Source: an uncultured Bacteroidales bacterium
Lineage (GTDB): Bacteria > Bacteroidota > Bacteroidia > Bacteroidales > UBA932
Direction: 5' to 3'
Length of the DNA: 37,805 nt
NCBI GenBank assembly: GCA_947303465.1
Contig: CAMYYI010000020.1
Location: 1 to 37,805, forward strand
In this document: in pieces, positions 1 through 8,217 of the stretch
Layout: the number at the start of each line of letters is the position of its first letter
Numbering within the stretch: position 1 is the first letter of the stretch
Program-made: the position numbers and the translations under genes
The notes under the pieces: generated by a model
Database searches by the model: none
Seen by the model: the letters and a program-made list of their open reading frames with translations, nothing else
What the model was told of the DNA's origin: nothing

Positions 1-17
1 TTTAGTACACGTTTAAA

Positions 18-47
18 GGTCGGGAGCCGCGAGGTTACCGGCCTTTT
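18..47 (+). terminator. Hairpin with GNRA loop and T-run ahead of the first gene
   Basis: Bases 18-23 (GGTCGG) pair with 38-43 (CCGGCC, one G-T wobble). An inner stem AGCC/GGTT closes on a GCGA tetraloop at 29-32, and TTTT follows at 44-47. The shape fits an intrinsic terminator of a plus-strand gene to the left of the window. It could instead be a leader structure of the protease gene, whose GTG start is 24 bases on. Confidence 0.5.
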
Positions 48-70
48 GCATCTAATCCAATCGTAAAACC

Positions 71-1798
71 GTGAACCGGCTGATTTCCACCGCGTTATGC
101 CTTCTGGCAGTAGCCTCGTCCCTGCATGCTGCAGAGCACAGGGTAGCTGTTGTTCCCGTGGAATTCAGCGATGTCCCTTTCCGCAACAAAAAAGCAAACG
201 TCGAAGAAAAAATTGCAAGGGCTAAGGATTATTTCAACGATCAGTTCTCCCCAGACCGCAGTTTCCGCTTCGATATTTTCCCTACTGTAAAGCTCACAAA
301 GGCGCAGTCCTGGTACGGAGCCAATTCTACAGCCCGTAAGGATGAGCGCATAGACCAGCTGGTACGCGACGCCTGCTCACAGTTGGCCGGGGACATGTCT
401 GCATACGACAACGACGGGGACGGAATCATTGACAATATATGTATTATAACCTCCGGCGGCAATGAAGCCGACGGAGACGGAGTGGACTGCATCTGGCCGC
501 AGCAGGGCTACCTGAGAGAGCGCGGCGGCACCGCATCTGTTTCCGGAAAGACCGTTGACTGCTTTACCGTATGCGCAGAGAAGGCCGGGCTCGGCACGTT
601 CTGCCATGAATTCGCACACAGCTTCGGACTGCAGGACCTTTATGACACCGACGGCAACGGCAGCGGAGGCGAATCTGCCGGCGTATGGGGCTCGCTCAGC
701 CTGATGGACAAGGGCATAGGCAACGACGGCGGCAACACTCCCCCGAACTTCTGCGCAATAGAACTGGAGCAGCTGGGCATAGGAAACCAGCTCACCATGG
801 TCTATGGCTACAACACCCTGAAGCCCATCAGCAGCAGCAAGGAGTACATACGCATAGACAGCGACACGGAAGGCGAGTATTTCCTCCTGGAATGCAGGGA
901 CGGCAACGGCTGGGACGCATTCGCCGGCGGCTGCGGGCTGCTCGTCTATCACATAGACCGCTCTGCCAACAACAGCTGGTATTCGGATTACTTCAAGCGC
1001 AACCTGAGCGCCGCCGAAAGATGGCAGAGCAATCAGGTCAACTGCCGCCCCGACCATCAGTGCGCCAGGATACTGGCCGCTACTCCGGGCACGAAGGATG
1101 TCTCCCGCATTTTCTTCCCCCAGCCCGGCAGGACTGTACTCGGCGCCGAAACCGACCCCGCCTTCCGCTACTGGAGCGGGGCCACCGCCAGCCAGATAAT
1201 CGACAATATAACAGCCCACAGTGACGGCAGCGTAAGCTTCAACATAATAATCCCCGTGGTGCTTTACGAGGTCAGCGTATTCCAGGATGCCGTCATACTC
1301 AACTGGGCCACCGGCAGCGGCCTCGACGTCAAGGAGTGCGAAGTATCCTGGCAAGCTGATGGGAGCCAAAGCAGCTACGGAACCCATAAGGCCAAGGCCG
1401 TGAAACAGTCCGAGGGGAACTATTCGGCCACCCTGGAGGGCCTCTCCCCCGCCACTGCTTACCGCATTGTAATCAAAGTGATATGCAATGACGGAACCGT
1501 CCATTCCAAGACCGACTCCTTTACCACCAAAAGCCTCCAGAAAGGCGTACGGCCGTTTATCTACATGCGCACGGTAAAGCGCAACGAGGACGGCAGCCTG
1601 CCGCGCGACGGAAAACTGCCGCTCAGGGTGTATAATGCCCAGGAGGCCGAGGCCGTGGAATGGTCGTTCAACGAGAAACCCATCACTCCCGGAAGCGACG
1701 GATACTGGCACGTGTCAGGAAGCGGGATGCTGAAGGCAATAGTCCATTATTCCGACGGCTCCACGGACGTCATAGCAAAAGAACTGACAGTACGATGA
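71..1798 (+). CDS. M6-family secreted metalloprotease with C-terminal fibronectin III-like domain
   Basis: This is a predicted exported zinc endopeptidase of the M6 (immune inhibitor A-like) family, 575 residues. The N-terminus is a signal peptide with likely cleavage after HAA near residue 21. The zinc motif is H179-E-F-A-H183 followed by SFGLQD, the extended M6 form HExxHxxGxxD. The catalytic part runs to about residue 390, and its stretch around residues 110-125 is rich in Asp and Gly (DNDGDGIID), suggesting a calcium site. Residues about 395-490 read as a fibronectin type III-like domain (SPATAYRIVI motif). The last 80 residues form a further beta-rich module of unknown role. The start is GTG, chosen because the signal peptide begins there. 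The stop overlaps the start of the next lipoprotein gene (ATGA), so the two are probably co-translated. The substrate is unknown. Confidence 0.9.
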   Translation: MNRLISTALCLLAVASSLHAAEHRVAVVPVEFSDVPFRNKKANVEEKIARAKDYFNDQFSPDRSFRFDIFPTVKLTKAQSWYGANSTARKDERIDQLVRDACSQLAGDMSAYDNDGDGIIDNICIITSGGNEADGDGVDCIWPQQGYLRERGGTASVSGKTVDCFTVCAEKAGLGTFCHEFAHSFGLQDLYDTDGNGSGGESAGVWGSLSLMDKGIGNDGGNTPPNFCAIELEQLGIGNQLTMVYGYNTLKPISSSKEYIRIDSDTEGEYFLLECRDGNGWDAFAGGCGLLVYHIDRSANNSWYSDYFKRNLSAAERWQSNQVNCRPDHQCARILAATPGTKDVSRIFFPQPGRTVLGAETDPAFRYWSGATASQIIDNITAHSDGSVSFNIIIPVVLYEVSVFQDAVILNWATGSGLDVKECEVSWQADGSQSSYGTHKAKAVKQSEGNYSATLEGLSPATAYRIVIKVICNDGTVHSKTDSFTTKSLQKGVRPFIYMRTVKRNEDGSLPRDGKLPLRVYNAQEAEAVEWSFNEKPITPGSDGYWHVSGSGMLKAIVHYSDGSTDVIAKELTVR

Positions 1799-2205
1799 AA
1801 AAGCGTCTTCCCATAATAGTGTTTACAGCCGTTTTGCTGTGCGCCTGCAACGAGCACTGGGTGACGGACCTGGGTCCGTTCATCAAAGACGCCACAGTGC
1901 GGCTGGAAATCGATGGCGAACGGACTTTCGTATATGATGCCGCCGACTGCCAGCTTGCTTTCAACGCGCAGCGTATGGAATTCCGTGCCCATACGGACAC
2001 CATGCTGGACTATTTCATTCTTGACGCGGACAGCATTCCGTCCAAGGTCGGAGACAAGGTAAATGCCAGCATCTCATGGAGCTCCCCTTCCGGAGAAAAG
2101 AGCAGAACAAATATCACCCTGTACACGAAACGCATACAGGGTGACATAATCTGGCTGTGCGACCAGGGCTATAAAAACGCCGTGGTCGTCAGAGTCTTAG
2201 AATGA
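1795..2205 (+). CDS. Small lipoprotein of unknown function
   Basis: The 136-residue protein starts at the ATG in the ATGA overlap with the protease stop; a longer upstream reading frame is a shadow of that gene. A lysine-arginine N-terminus, a hydrophobic core and a lipobox ending LLCAC give a predicted lipidated Cys18, so it is probably membrane-anchored. The remainder is beta-rich with no domain I recognise. The arrangement suggests expression with the M6 protease, perhaps as an envelope partner, but that is inference. Its last nine bases overlap the end of tpiA on the other strand. Confidence 0.75.
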   Translation: MKKRLPIIVFTAVLLCACNEHWVTDLGPFIKDATVRLEIDGERTFVYDAADCQLAFNAQRMEFRAHTDTMLDYFILDADSIPSKVGDKVNASISWSSPSGEKSRTNITLYTKRIQGDIIWLCDQGYKNAVVVRVLE

Positions 2206-2952
2206 CTTTCCTATCTCGATGAAGTCATCCGCCTTAAGGGCGGCTCCTCCGATAAGACCACCGTCTATATCCTTCTGGGCAAACAGTTCCTTTGCATTGG
2301 AAGGCTTGCATGAACCGCCATACAGGATGGTGGTATCTTCTGCCACGGACGCGCCGAACTTGTCTGCTATGGTCTTGCGGATGAAGGCGTGAATCTCTTC
2401 TGCCTGCTCTGCGGTTGCAGTCTTGCCGGTGCCGATAGCCCACACGGGCTCATAAGCCACGATTATACGCTTCATATCCTCGGCGCTGAAGTTGTAGAGC
2501 ACGTTCTTGATCTGGGACTCGCAGACGTCGAAATGACGGCCGGCTTCCCTTTCCTCAAGATTCTCGCCCACGCAGAGGATAACGTCAAGACCGTTGGCAA
2601 GCGCAAGTTTGGTCTTCTCGACGAGTTTCTCATCGGTCTCACCATAGTACTGGCGACGCTCGGAATGGCCGAGAATCGTGTACTGGCAGCCTGCGGAAGC
2701 CAGCATGGCGGCAGAAACCTCACCGGTGTAGGCGCCCTTCTCCTTATCTGCGCAGTTCTCAGCCGAAAGGCCGACCTTGCTGCCCTTCAGGGCCTCGGCG
2801 ACGGGGCACAGATGGGTAAAAGGAGTTGCGACAATAAGCTTAACGTCGGAGGGAACCTCTCCGGACTTTGCGACGACCGCCTTGGCGAGCTCGACGCCCT
2901 CGGGAACTGTGGTGTTCATCTTCCAGTTGCCCGCAACGATTTTCTTTCTCAT
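2197..2952 (-). CDS. tpiA: Triosephosphate isomerase
   Basis: It interconverts dihydroxyacetone phosphate and glyceraldehyde 3-phosphate in glycolysis, in the cytoplasm. The 251-residue length is normal. Active-site residues are all visible: N9 and K11 in AGNWKMN, H96 in the GHSERR motif and E168 in [11 protein letters not shown], with the phosphate-binding GG near 231-236. The start at 2952 ([10 protein letters not shown]) is chosen over an upstream ATG 13 codons earlier because the family begins at this position. The gene faces away from tyrS and has a TAnnTTTG box 36 bases ahead of its start. It ends tail-to-tail with the lipoprotein gene, sharing nine bases. Confidence 0.98.
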   Translation of the reverse strand: MRKKIVAGNWKMNTTVPEGVELAKAVVAKSGEVPSDVKLIVATPFTHLCPVAEALKGSKVGLSAENCADKEKGAYTGEVSAAMLASAGCQYTILGHSERRQYYGETDEKLVEKTKLALANGLDVILCVGENLEEREAGRHFDVCESQIKNVLYNFSAEDMKRIIVAYEPVWAIGTGKTATAEQAEEIHAFIRKTIADKFGASVAEDTTILYGGSCKPSNAKELFAQKDIDGGLIGGAALKADDFIEIGKSF

Positions 2953-2985
2953 ACTTATAAAAACAATATAAAATTCGTAATTGGA

Positions 2986-3016
2986 TTGCAAATTTACTAA
3001 TAATTGTCCAAATTTG
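2986..3016 (+). promoter_or_regulatory. Possible promoter of tyrS (TTG, 20 bases, CAAATTTG)
   Basis: TTG at 2986-2988 and CAAATTTG at 3009-3016 are 20 bases apart. The second box has one mismatch to TAnnTTTG. The transcript would begin about 15-18 bases before the tyrS ATG. It overlaps the minus-strand tpiA box, as expected for back-to-back promoters. Confidence 0.4.
2989..2996 (-). promoter_or_regulatory. Probable -7 box (TAAATTTG) of tpiA
   Basis: Read on the minus strand, the bases are TAAATTTG, an exact match to the Bacteroidetes TAnnTTTG element. It would give a leader of about 30 bases before the tpiA ATG at 2952. No good -33 TTTG lies at the expected 19-20 base spacing. Confidence 0.5.
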
Positions 3017-3037
3017 TGGTCTGTTAACTAGGAATAT

Positions 3038-4330
3038 ATGAAGAATTTTGTTGAAGAGCTCAAGTGGAGGGGCATGATCCATGACATCATGCCGGGAACC
3101 GAAGAAGAATTGATGAAAGGCCCTGCATCTGCATACGTCGGAATAGACCCGACAGGTGACTCATTACATATAGGGCACTTGGTCAGCATAATGATACTCA
3201 AGCACTTCCAGGCATGCGGGCATAAGCCTTACGCTCTGGTGGGAGGTGCTACAGGCATGATTGGAGACCCTTCCATGAAAAGCCAGGAACGCAACCTGCT
3301 GGACGAAGCCACTCTGGCGCACAACGTCGAGTGCATAAAGGCGCAGCTTTCCAAATTCCTGGACTTCAACTCGGATGCCCCCAACAAGGCCGAGCTGGTA
3401 AACAACTACGACTGGATGAAGGACTACAGCTTCATCAACTTCGCCCGCGACATCGGCAAGATGATTACGGTCAATTACATGATGAGCAAGGACTCGGTGA
3501 AAAAGCGCCTGTCCCGCGACTCATCCGAGGGCATGTCTTTTACCGAGTTCTCATACCAGCTGCTGCAGGGATATGACTTCCTGTACCTGTACCAGAATAA
3601 GGGCGTAAAGCTGCAGCTGGGCGGCGCCGACCAGTGGGGAAACATAACCACCGGCACGGAGATGATACGCCGCACCGGCGCAGGAGAGGCGTTTGCACTC
3701 ACCTGCCCCCTCATAACCAAGGCCGACGGCGGCAAATTCGGCAAGACCGAGAAAGGCAACATCTGGCTGGACCCGGAGCGCACCAGCCCCTACCAGTTCT
3801 ACCAGTTCTGGCTGAACGTGAGTGACGCGGACGCAGAGCGCTATATCAAGATATTCACGATGCTTGACAGGGAGACCATAGAAAACGCCATTGCAAGCCA
3901 CCGTGAATGCCCCGAAAGGCGCGAGCTGCAGAAGCTGCTGGCCCGGGAGGTCACAATCCTGGTGCACGGCGAGTCCGAATACGAGAATGCGGTAAAGGCG
4001 TCAGGTATCCTTTTCGGCAAGGCAACTGCAGAAGATCTCCGGAGCCTGGACGAGAAGACTTTCCTGGACATCTTCGACGGTGTGCCGACCTTTGAAATAG
4101 AGCGCAGCAAACTGCCCCTCGGCATCCTGGACGCCCTCGCCGTAGAGACTTCCATTTTCCCGTCCAAGGGAGAAGCCCGCAAAATGATTCAGGGTAACGG
4201 CTTCAGCGTGAACAAGGAAAAGTTTACCGACTTCGGCGGCAGCCTCACGGAAGCCGACATCATAGACGGCAAGTACATCCTTGCACAGAAAGGCAAGAAA
4301 GACTATTACATCATCAAGGTCAATGGATAA
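3038..4330 (+). CDS. tyrS: Tyrosyl-tRNA synthetase
   Basis: It charges tRNA-Tyr with tyrosine using ATP (class I aminoacyl-tRNA synthetase, 430 residues, usual length). The class I signatures are present: HIGH at residues 44-47 and the KMSKS-type loop KFGKT at 233-237. Tyrosine-pocket motifs such as GGADQWGNI occur between them. The C-terminal 65 residues form an S4 RNA-binding domain (KARKMIQ-like core, here [14 protein letters not shown]). It leads a three-gene unit: rbfA begins inside its last eight bases and a lipoprotein-export-type permease follows. The ATG at 3038 is preceded by AGGA. Confidence 0.98.
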   Translation: MKNFVEELKWRGMIHDIMPGTEEELMKGPASAYVGIDPTGDSLHIGHLVSIMILKHFQACGHKPYALVGGATGMIGDPSMKSQERNLLDEATLAHNVECIKAQLSKFLDFNSDAPNKAELVNNYDWMKDYSFINFARDIGKMITVNYMMSKDSVKKRLSRDSSEGMSFTEFSYQLLQGYDFLYLYQNKGVKLQLGGADQWGNITTGTEMIRRTGAGEAFALTCPLITKADGGKFGKTEKGNIWLDPERTSPYQFYQFWLNVSDADAERYIKIFTMLDRETIENAIASHRECPERRELQKLLAREVTILVHGESEYENAVKASGILFGKATAEDLRSLDEKTFLDIFDGVPTFEIERSKLPLGILDALAVETSIFPSKGEARKMIQGNGFSVNKEKFTDFGGSLTEADIIDGKYILAQKGKKDYYIIKVNG

Positions 4331-4673
4331 CAAGCCCGCAGGAACCAGGCAGCTGAAGGTCGCCCGCGAACTTCAGCGCGACCTTGCGGAGATAATCCGC
4401 AGCAAAGGCATGGCAGCCTGGGATGGCGCCATGGTAACCGTCAGCGAAGTGCGCATCAGCCCCGACCTCAGCGTGGCCAAGGTATTCGTGAGCATCTTCC
4501 CTTCTGACAAGCAGGACAGCGTGATGCGGCTGCTGGAAGAGAACAAACGGGCCCTGCGCGGCGAGCTCGGACGCAAAGTGGCGTCCCAGCTGCGCATAGT
4601 CCCTGAAATCGACTTCTACCTGGATACGACATTGGATTACGCGGAACACATTGACGAACTGCTTCGTAAATGA
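4323..4673 (+). CDS. rbfA: Ribosome-binding factor A
   Basis: It is a KH-type RNA-binding protein (116 residues) that helps mature the 30S subunit by acting on the 5' end of 16S rRNA. Recognisable family features are the N-terminal [17 protein letters not shown] helix, the strand [16 protein letters not shown] and the [20 protein letters not shown] segment near the C-terminus. The ATG at 4323 is chosen because the family starts just ahead of the RQ.KVA helix; an ATG 14 codons upstream lies within tyrS. It overlaps tyrS by eight bases and the next gene by four (ATGA), so the three are almost certainly co-transcribed. Confidence 0.93.
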   Translation: MDNKPAGTRQLKVARELQRDLAEIIRSKGMAAWDGAMVTVSEVRISPDLSVAKVFVSIFPSDKQDSVMRLLEENKRALRGELGRKVASQLRIVPEIDFYLDTTLDYAEHIDELLRK

Positions 4674-5866
4674 ACGTTCCGCTGTTCATAGCCCGACGGT
4701 ATCTCTTTGCCAGGAAATCACATAACGTCATTAACGTGATTTCTGCCATCAGCGCGATCGGCATGGCCATAGGCACTGCCGCCCTGGTGCTGATACTCAG
4801 CGTTTACAACGGATTCGACGACCTTATAGAGAAGAACATAAGCGACCTCAGTCCGGACCTTATGCTGGTGAGCAGTGACGGGGCCGCCCACTTCCAGGCC
4901 GATTCCGTGCTTACCGGACGGCTGCTCGACGACGGACGCGTCGCCCAGCTGCGCTACATGCTGGAAGACAACGTGTTCCTGAGCTACGCTGACAAACAGG
5001 GCCTGGCGCGCGCACGCGGCGTGGACGAGAGTTTCGAGGAATCTGAAACCTTTGCCAGCCACATCTACGAAGGCACTTTCCAGCTCCACAAAGGAGAGAT
5101 TCCCACCGCGCTCGTAGGCTCGTCGCTATCCCGCAAAATGGGCATACACCCCCGTTTCCTGGACCCGATAGTGCTGTATTATCCGGACCGCGAAGGGCAT
5201 ATTTCTCCATCCAATCCCATGGCCTCCACGAGAAGCGAGAAAGTCTTCCCTGCGGGCATCATGAGCATAAGCAGCGACACTGATGCAGAACTCATAATAA
5301 TTCCGCTCCACGTGATGCGCAAGCTGATGGGCAGCCGCGGCGAAGAAGTGAGCGGCATAGAAATAATGCTTAAAGATTCCGGCAAACGTGCCGTCCGCCG
5401 CTTCAAGAAAGACTACGCAGCGGATTGCACCCTGCTGGACCGTTATGAGCAGCAGCCCACCCTGTTTAAAATGATGCGGTACGAGAAGCTGGCGGTGTTC
5501 CTTATCCTGCTGTTCGTGGTCCTGATAGTTGCCCTGAACATCTACGGATCGCTGTCCATGCTGATTATAGAGAAGACCTACGATGCAGCCACCCTGCAGG
5601 CCATGGGCGCGTCCGACTCCCTGGTCAGACGCATTTTCGTTACTGAAGGCTGGCTGATATCCCTGTTGGGAATGATTGTGGGGCTGGTCGCCGGCATAGC
5701 GCTGGCACTGCTCCAGCAGCATTTCGGGCTGGTAAAGATGCCCGGCAGTTTCCTGGTCGACGCCTATCCCGTTATCCTTAAGATACAGGACGTCCTGTTC
5801 ACCGTTCTAGGCGTCGCCGCCATCGGCCTTATCATTTCCCTGTTATCCACCGCCAGAAGGAGCTAG
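4670..5866 (+). CDS. LolC/LolE-like ABC transporter permease (FtsX superfamily)
   Basis: This is an inner-membrane permease of the type that extracts lipoproteins for transfer to the outer membrane, with its ATPase encoded elsewhere. At 398 residues it has the LolC/E layout. There is one membrane helix at about residues 20-44 (ISAIGMAIGTAALVLIL), then a large periplasmic domain to about residue 270. A cluster of three helices follows at about 275-300, 320-345 and 370-392. The N-terminal FIARRYLFARKSHNVINVIS is characteristic of Bacteroidetes members. The C-terminus (LLSTARRS) is short, and the stop falls at the edge of a hairpin-rich repeat (GGAGC repeated around the stop), so slight truncation is possible. 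Substrate specificity is inferred from the family. Confidence 0.88.
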   Translation: MNVPLFIARRYLFARKSHNVINVISAISAIGMAIGTAALVLILSVYNGFDDLIEKNISDLSPDLMLVSSDGAAHFQADSVLTGRLLDDGRVAQLRYMLEDNVFLSYADKQGLARARGVDESFEESETFASHIYEGTFQLHKGEIPTALVGSSLSRKMGIHPRFLDPIVLYYPDREGHISPSNPMASTRSEKVFPAGIMSISSDTDAELIIIPLHVMRKLMGSRGEEVSGIEIMLKDSGKRAVRRFKKDYAADCTLLDRYEQQPTLFKMMRYEKLAVFLILLFVVLIVALNIYGSLSMLIIEKTYDAATLQAMGASDSLVRRIFVTEGWLISLLGMIVGLVAGIALALLQQHFGLVKMPGSFLVDAYPVILKIQDVLFTVLGVAAIGLIISLLSTARRS

Positions 5867-5977
5867 GAGCGTAGCGACACGGGGGTGTCTGAGGGGGTCT
5901 CCCTTCAGTGCCCCTGGGGGCAGCTGCGTAGCAGCGGGGGTTGGAAGTCGAAGACGCTTTTCTGGCTAGAAAAGCGT
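5867..5977. repeat. Hairpin-rich repeat-like spacer between convergent genes
   Basis: About 110 G-rich bases contain consecutive small palindromes. GACAC/GTGTC is at 5876-5889, a GCCCC/GGGGC-type palindrome at 5909-5922, and GCTGC/GCAGC at 5923-5935. A perfect 10-base pair ACGCTTTTCT/AGAAAAGCGT with a GGCT loop is at 5954-5977 and spans the stop codon of the minus-strand gene. The texture resembles interspersed repetitive extragenic elements. It shares the run GGGGTCTCCC with the element inside mtaB. It probably ends transcription from both sides. Only one copy is visible here, so repetition is inferred. Confidence 0.5.
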
Positions 5978-6202
5978 AGGGTGGTTTTCTTCGAGTCCTC
6001 TTAGCACACGTTCCATCACGGCCTGACGTACGAGGGCCGAGCGGGAGCGCACCTTGAAACGGCGGCAATACTCGTCGATGGCCGCAATCTCATTGTCGTT
6101 GAAAAGGACGGATTTACGGTGTATGCGGAGCAACGATTCACGCTGCTTGTCGAAATATGCAGGATCTACACCCTGAACCTTGTTATTTTTGCGCTTGCCC
6201 AT
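5966..6202 (-). CDS. Small ribbon-helix-helix-like protein conserved in Bacteroidales
   Basis: The 78-residue basic protein has a central part (KSVLFNDNEIAAIDEYC, then RSRSALVRQAVMERVL) that matches the beta strand-helix-helix pattern of CopG/MetJ-type DNA-binding proteins. The SRS between the two helices is typical. The flanks (GVDPAYFDKQRESLLRIHRKS at the front and ENHPTLF at the end) feel familiar as a conserved Bacteroidales family, but I know of no function. It overlaps the end of the thioredoxin-like gene by 20 bases and is last in the coaD unit. A transcription or plasmid-partition-type regulator is possible. Its stop codon lies in a perfect 10-base-pair hairpin. Confidence 0.75.
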   Translation of the reverse strand: MGKRKNNKVQGVDPAYFDKQRESLLRIHRKSVLFNDNEIAAIDEYCRRFKVRSRSALVRQAVMERVLRGLEENHPTLF

Positions 6203-6989
6203 AGTAATCGCAAATATAATGAATTATTTCGTTAAGTGATTCTATTTCAAGACGTCTGCCAAGAATTTCCCCGTCCGTGTCCGTAAAATAAAGGCGGGGC
6301 GTCGACATTACCCCATAGAGCCGCAGATAGTCGCTTTCTATTTCAGGGTCCCAGCAGTGGACTATTTTAACGTGCCTGTTGCGCACCTTGAATCCGCAGC
6401 GGAACTTGCGCCACTCTTTCCTGTCCTGACCGCAATAGACGGCATAGAACTTCGCAGGAAAGCTTATCTGCTCCAATATTCCGGGCATAAGCTGGGCCTC
6501 CAGCTTGCACTTTCCGCAACTGGTATCGAAGAAAAAGAGTATGGAATAGGTCCCCTCTTCCGGAATGACGATCTTGCGTCCGCAAGGGTTCTTCATGCTT
6601 ACGGCGGGTGCCTTCTCGCCCAACAGGGTGGAGCGGTTGAACGTGGCGAAAAGATCGGCATCGAAGCGCTCGAACTCGCTGCGCATCTGCACGGTTCCGG
6701 GCTTGAACCACTTGTCCCACAGGTAAATGGCCACCGCTTCTTCGCCCATGACGGGAGACTCCTTGTAATGGTCGTAAAGCCAGAGTGCTATGTGCTGGGT
6801 AGTGAGGGAATCGCTTACCGAAGTGATGAGGAAATCACTTTCCGACTTCTTTACATCTATGCTCTCAAGGGCGATGGCATCCGTATAGCGGGTAAGCATG
6901 GTGTCCAGTTTTGCGAACACCAGGCTGTCCTGCTGCTGGCCGTAAAAGCCGCTCAGCAACGACAGTAATATGCTGAGTATCAGTCTCAT
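6183..6989 (-). CDS. Exported thioredoxin-like protein (TlpA/DUF5106-like)
   Basis: The 268-residue protein has a signal peptide (hydrophobic residues 3-14). An alpha-helical N-terminal half (about 20-120) resembles the DUF5106-type region found before thioredoxin folds in Bacteroidales. A thioredoxin-like domain runs from about 124 to 262. The redox motif is C158-G-K-C161 after the strand ILFFFDTS, and the cis-proline is T230-P231. It is likely a periplasmic thiol-disulphide reductase or oxidant-handling protein; the partner is unknown. It starts in a four-base overlap with coaD (ATGA) and overlaps the following small gene. Extra cysteines (C186, C198, C212, C260) are unusual for a periplasmic thioredoxin and could form structural disulphides. 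Confidence 0.8.
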   Translation of the reverse strand: MRLILSILLSLLSGFYGQQQDSLVFAKLDTMLTRYTDAIALESIDVKKSESDFLITSVSDSLTTQHIALWLYDHYKESPVMGEEAVAIYLWDKWFKPGTVQMRSEFERFDADLFATFNRSTLLGEKAPAVSMKNPCGRKIVIPEEGTYSILFFFDTSCGKCKLEAQLMPGILEQISFPAKFYAVYCGQDRKEWRKFRCGFKVRNRHVKIVHCWDPEIESDYLRLYGVMSTPRLYFTDTDGEILGRRLEIESLNEIIHYICDYYGQAQK

Positions 6990-7456
6990 TCTACAGGCGG
7001 AAGGATTACCCCTTCGGAGACGAACAGGGACGTATCCCCATGATGGCGCAGGATGTCGCGCACGGCGCTGGATGAGATGTGGGCAAACTCCTGGGCGGTA
7101 GGGATTATGATGGTCTCTATCTCCGGAGCCAGGCGGCGGTTAGCATCTGCGATGGCCCTTTCGTTCTCAAAGTCGAGCATATTCCGCACCCCTCGCACTA
7201 TATGATTTATACCCAGCGATTTGCACACGTCCACGGTGAGTCCGTCGTATTGTATGATATCTACGTTGTCCAGCCCCTTTATGGTCTGGCGTATGATATC
7301 TATCTTCTGCTCGTTGGAATAGAAACCACGTTTGTCCTGGTTCACGCCCACCGCGACTATTACCCTGTCGAACATGGTGAGAGCGCGCCGCAGGATATTC
7401 AGATGGCCTGCGGTGAACGGGTCGAAGGACCCGGGAAACAGCGCTGTCTTGTGCAT
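6986..7456 (-). CDS. coaD: Phosphopantetheine adenylyltransferase
   Basis: It transfers AMP from ATP to 4'-phosphopantetheine, the penultimate step of coenzyme A synthesis, in the cytoplasm (156 residues, usual size). Nucleotidyltransferase signatures are clear: FPGSFDPFTAGHLNIL near the start (the TxGH motif) and the closing ISSSAVRDI motif (ISST-type) near residue 127. The start at 7456 is chosen because the family begins MHKTALFPGS or similar; the much longer open frame upstream is antisense to ung. A -7 box TATATTTG ends six bases before this ATG, so the message may be almost leaderless. It is first in a unit with the thioredoxin-like and small DNA-binding-like genes. Confidence 0.97.
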   Translation of the reverse strand: MHKTALFPGSFDPFTAGHLNILRRALTMFDRVIVAVGVNQDKRGFYSNEQKIDIIRQTIKGLDNVDIIQYDGLTVDVCKSLGINHIVRGVRNMLDFENERAIADANRRLAPEIETIIIPTAQEFAHISSSAVRDILRHHGDTSLFVSEGVILPPVE

Positions 7457-7462
7457 AACGTA

Positions 7463-7470
7463 CAAATATA
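7463..7470 (-). promoter_or_regulatory. -7 box of coaD (TATATTTG), six bases from the start codon
   Basis: On the minus strand TATATTTG is followed by TACGTT and then the coaD ATG. This is an exact match to TAnnTTTG, and the transcription start would fall at or just before the ATG. No TTTG is seen at the -33 spacing. Confidence 0.55.
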
Positions 7471-7482
7471 GCTTTTTTTTCA

Positions 7483-7490
7483 TATCTTTG
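7483..7490 (+). promoter_or_regulatory. -7 box of ung (TATCTTTG), five bases from the start codon
   Basis: TATCTTTG fits TAnnTTTG and is followed by AGGAT and the ung ATG at 7496. The AGGAT could act as a Shine-Dalgarno only if transcription began upstream of it. No -33 element is evident in the A/T-rich spacer shared with coaD. Confidence 0.5.
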
Positions 7491-7495
7491 AGGAT

Positions 7496-8167
7496 ATGAT
7501 TCAGGTAAAGATAGAAGAGAGCTGGCGGGACGCCCTTGCGGAGGAGTTCGCCAAGCCTTACTTTGCCGCCCTTGTCCAGAAACTGCACGAAGAGAAAGCG
7601 GCCGGCTGCAGGATTTACCCTCCCGGAGGGCAGATATTCAGGGCATTCGACCTCTGCCCGCTTCCGGATGTAAAAGTGGTCATACTCGGCCAGGATCCGT
7701 ACCACGGCTACGGACAGGCCATGGGCTTGTCTTTCTCTGTTCCGGACGGCGTGCCTGCACCGCCTTCGTTGAAGAACATTTTCAAGGAAATAGAGGACGA
7801 CCTTGGAATCAGGATGTCCGGAAAGCCCAACCTGGAAAACTGGGCGCGCCAGGGGGTATTGCTCCTGAACGCAGTCCTTACCGTGAGAGCCGGAGAACCG
7901 ACGTCTCATGCCGGCATCGGCTGGCAGAGTTTTACCGACGCGGTTATACGGTGTATTTCCGACCGTTGCAACGGTGTCGTTTTTATGCTCTGGGGAAATT
8001 ATGCCCGTTCCAAGGCACCCCTCATAGACAGTTCCCGCCACTTTGTGCTTCAGGCCGCCCATCCCTCCCCTCTCGCCCGCGGAGCTTTCTTCGGCTGCCG
8101 GCATTTCTCCCAGGCCAATGCCATACTCCGCTCGGAGGGCCGCGAGCCCATAGACTGGCAACTGTAG
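7496..8167 (+). CDS. ung: Uracil-DNA glycosylase (family 1)
   Basis: It removes uracil from DNA to start base excision repair. The 223 residues carry both family 1 signatures. GQDPYHG is at 65-71, with D67 as the water-activating residue. HPSPL begins at H189, the catalytic histidine and minor-groove loop. The pocket-lining motif LLLNAVLTV is at 122-130, and SLKNIFKEI is at 91-99. The gene is divergent from coaD. No co-transcribed partner is clear, because a fresh promoter box precedes the next gene. Confidence 0.98.
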   Translation: MIQVKIEESWRDALAEEFAKPYFAALVQKLHEEKAAGCRIYPPGGQIFRAFDLCPLPDVKVVILGQDPYHGYGQAMGLSFSVPDGVPAPPSLKNIFKEIEDDLGIRMSGKPNLENWARQGVLLLNAVLTVRAGEPTSHAGIGWQSFTDAVIRCISDRCNGVVFMLWGNYARSKAPLIDSSRHFVLQAAHPSPLARGAFFGCRHFSQANAILRSEGREPIDWQL

Positions 8168-8187
8168 GTTTTTTGCCGATTATTGCT

Positions 8188-8195
8188 TAAGTTTG
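8188..8195 (+). promoter_or_regulatory. Probable -7 box (TAAGTTTG) of the TapB-like gene
   Basis: This exact TAnnTTTG match lies 22 bases ahead of the ATG at 8218, giving a leader of about 15-18 bases. A TTTTTTG run lies upstream, but only 12 bases away, which is shorter than the usual 19-20. Confidence 0.45.
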
Positions 8196-8217
8196 TAGAA
8201 ACTAATCTTCTGATATC

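Noticed and set aside
377..1711. A 444-codon minus-strand frame opposite the M6 protease
   Set aside because: Alanine/glycine/valine-rich shadow with no recognisable motif; the plus frame has a signal peptide and zinc motif.
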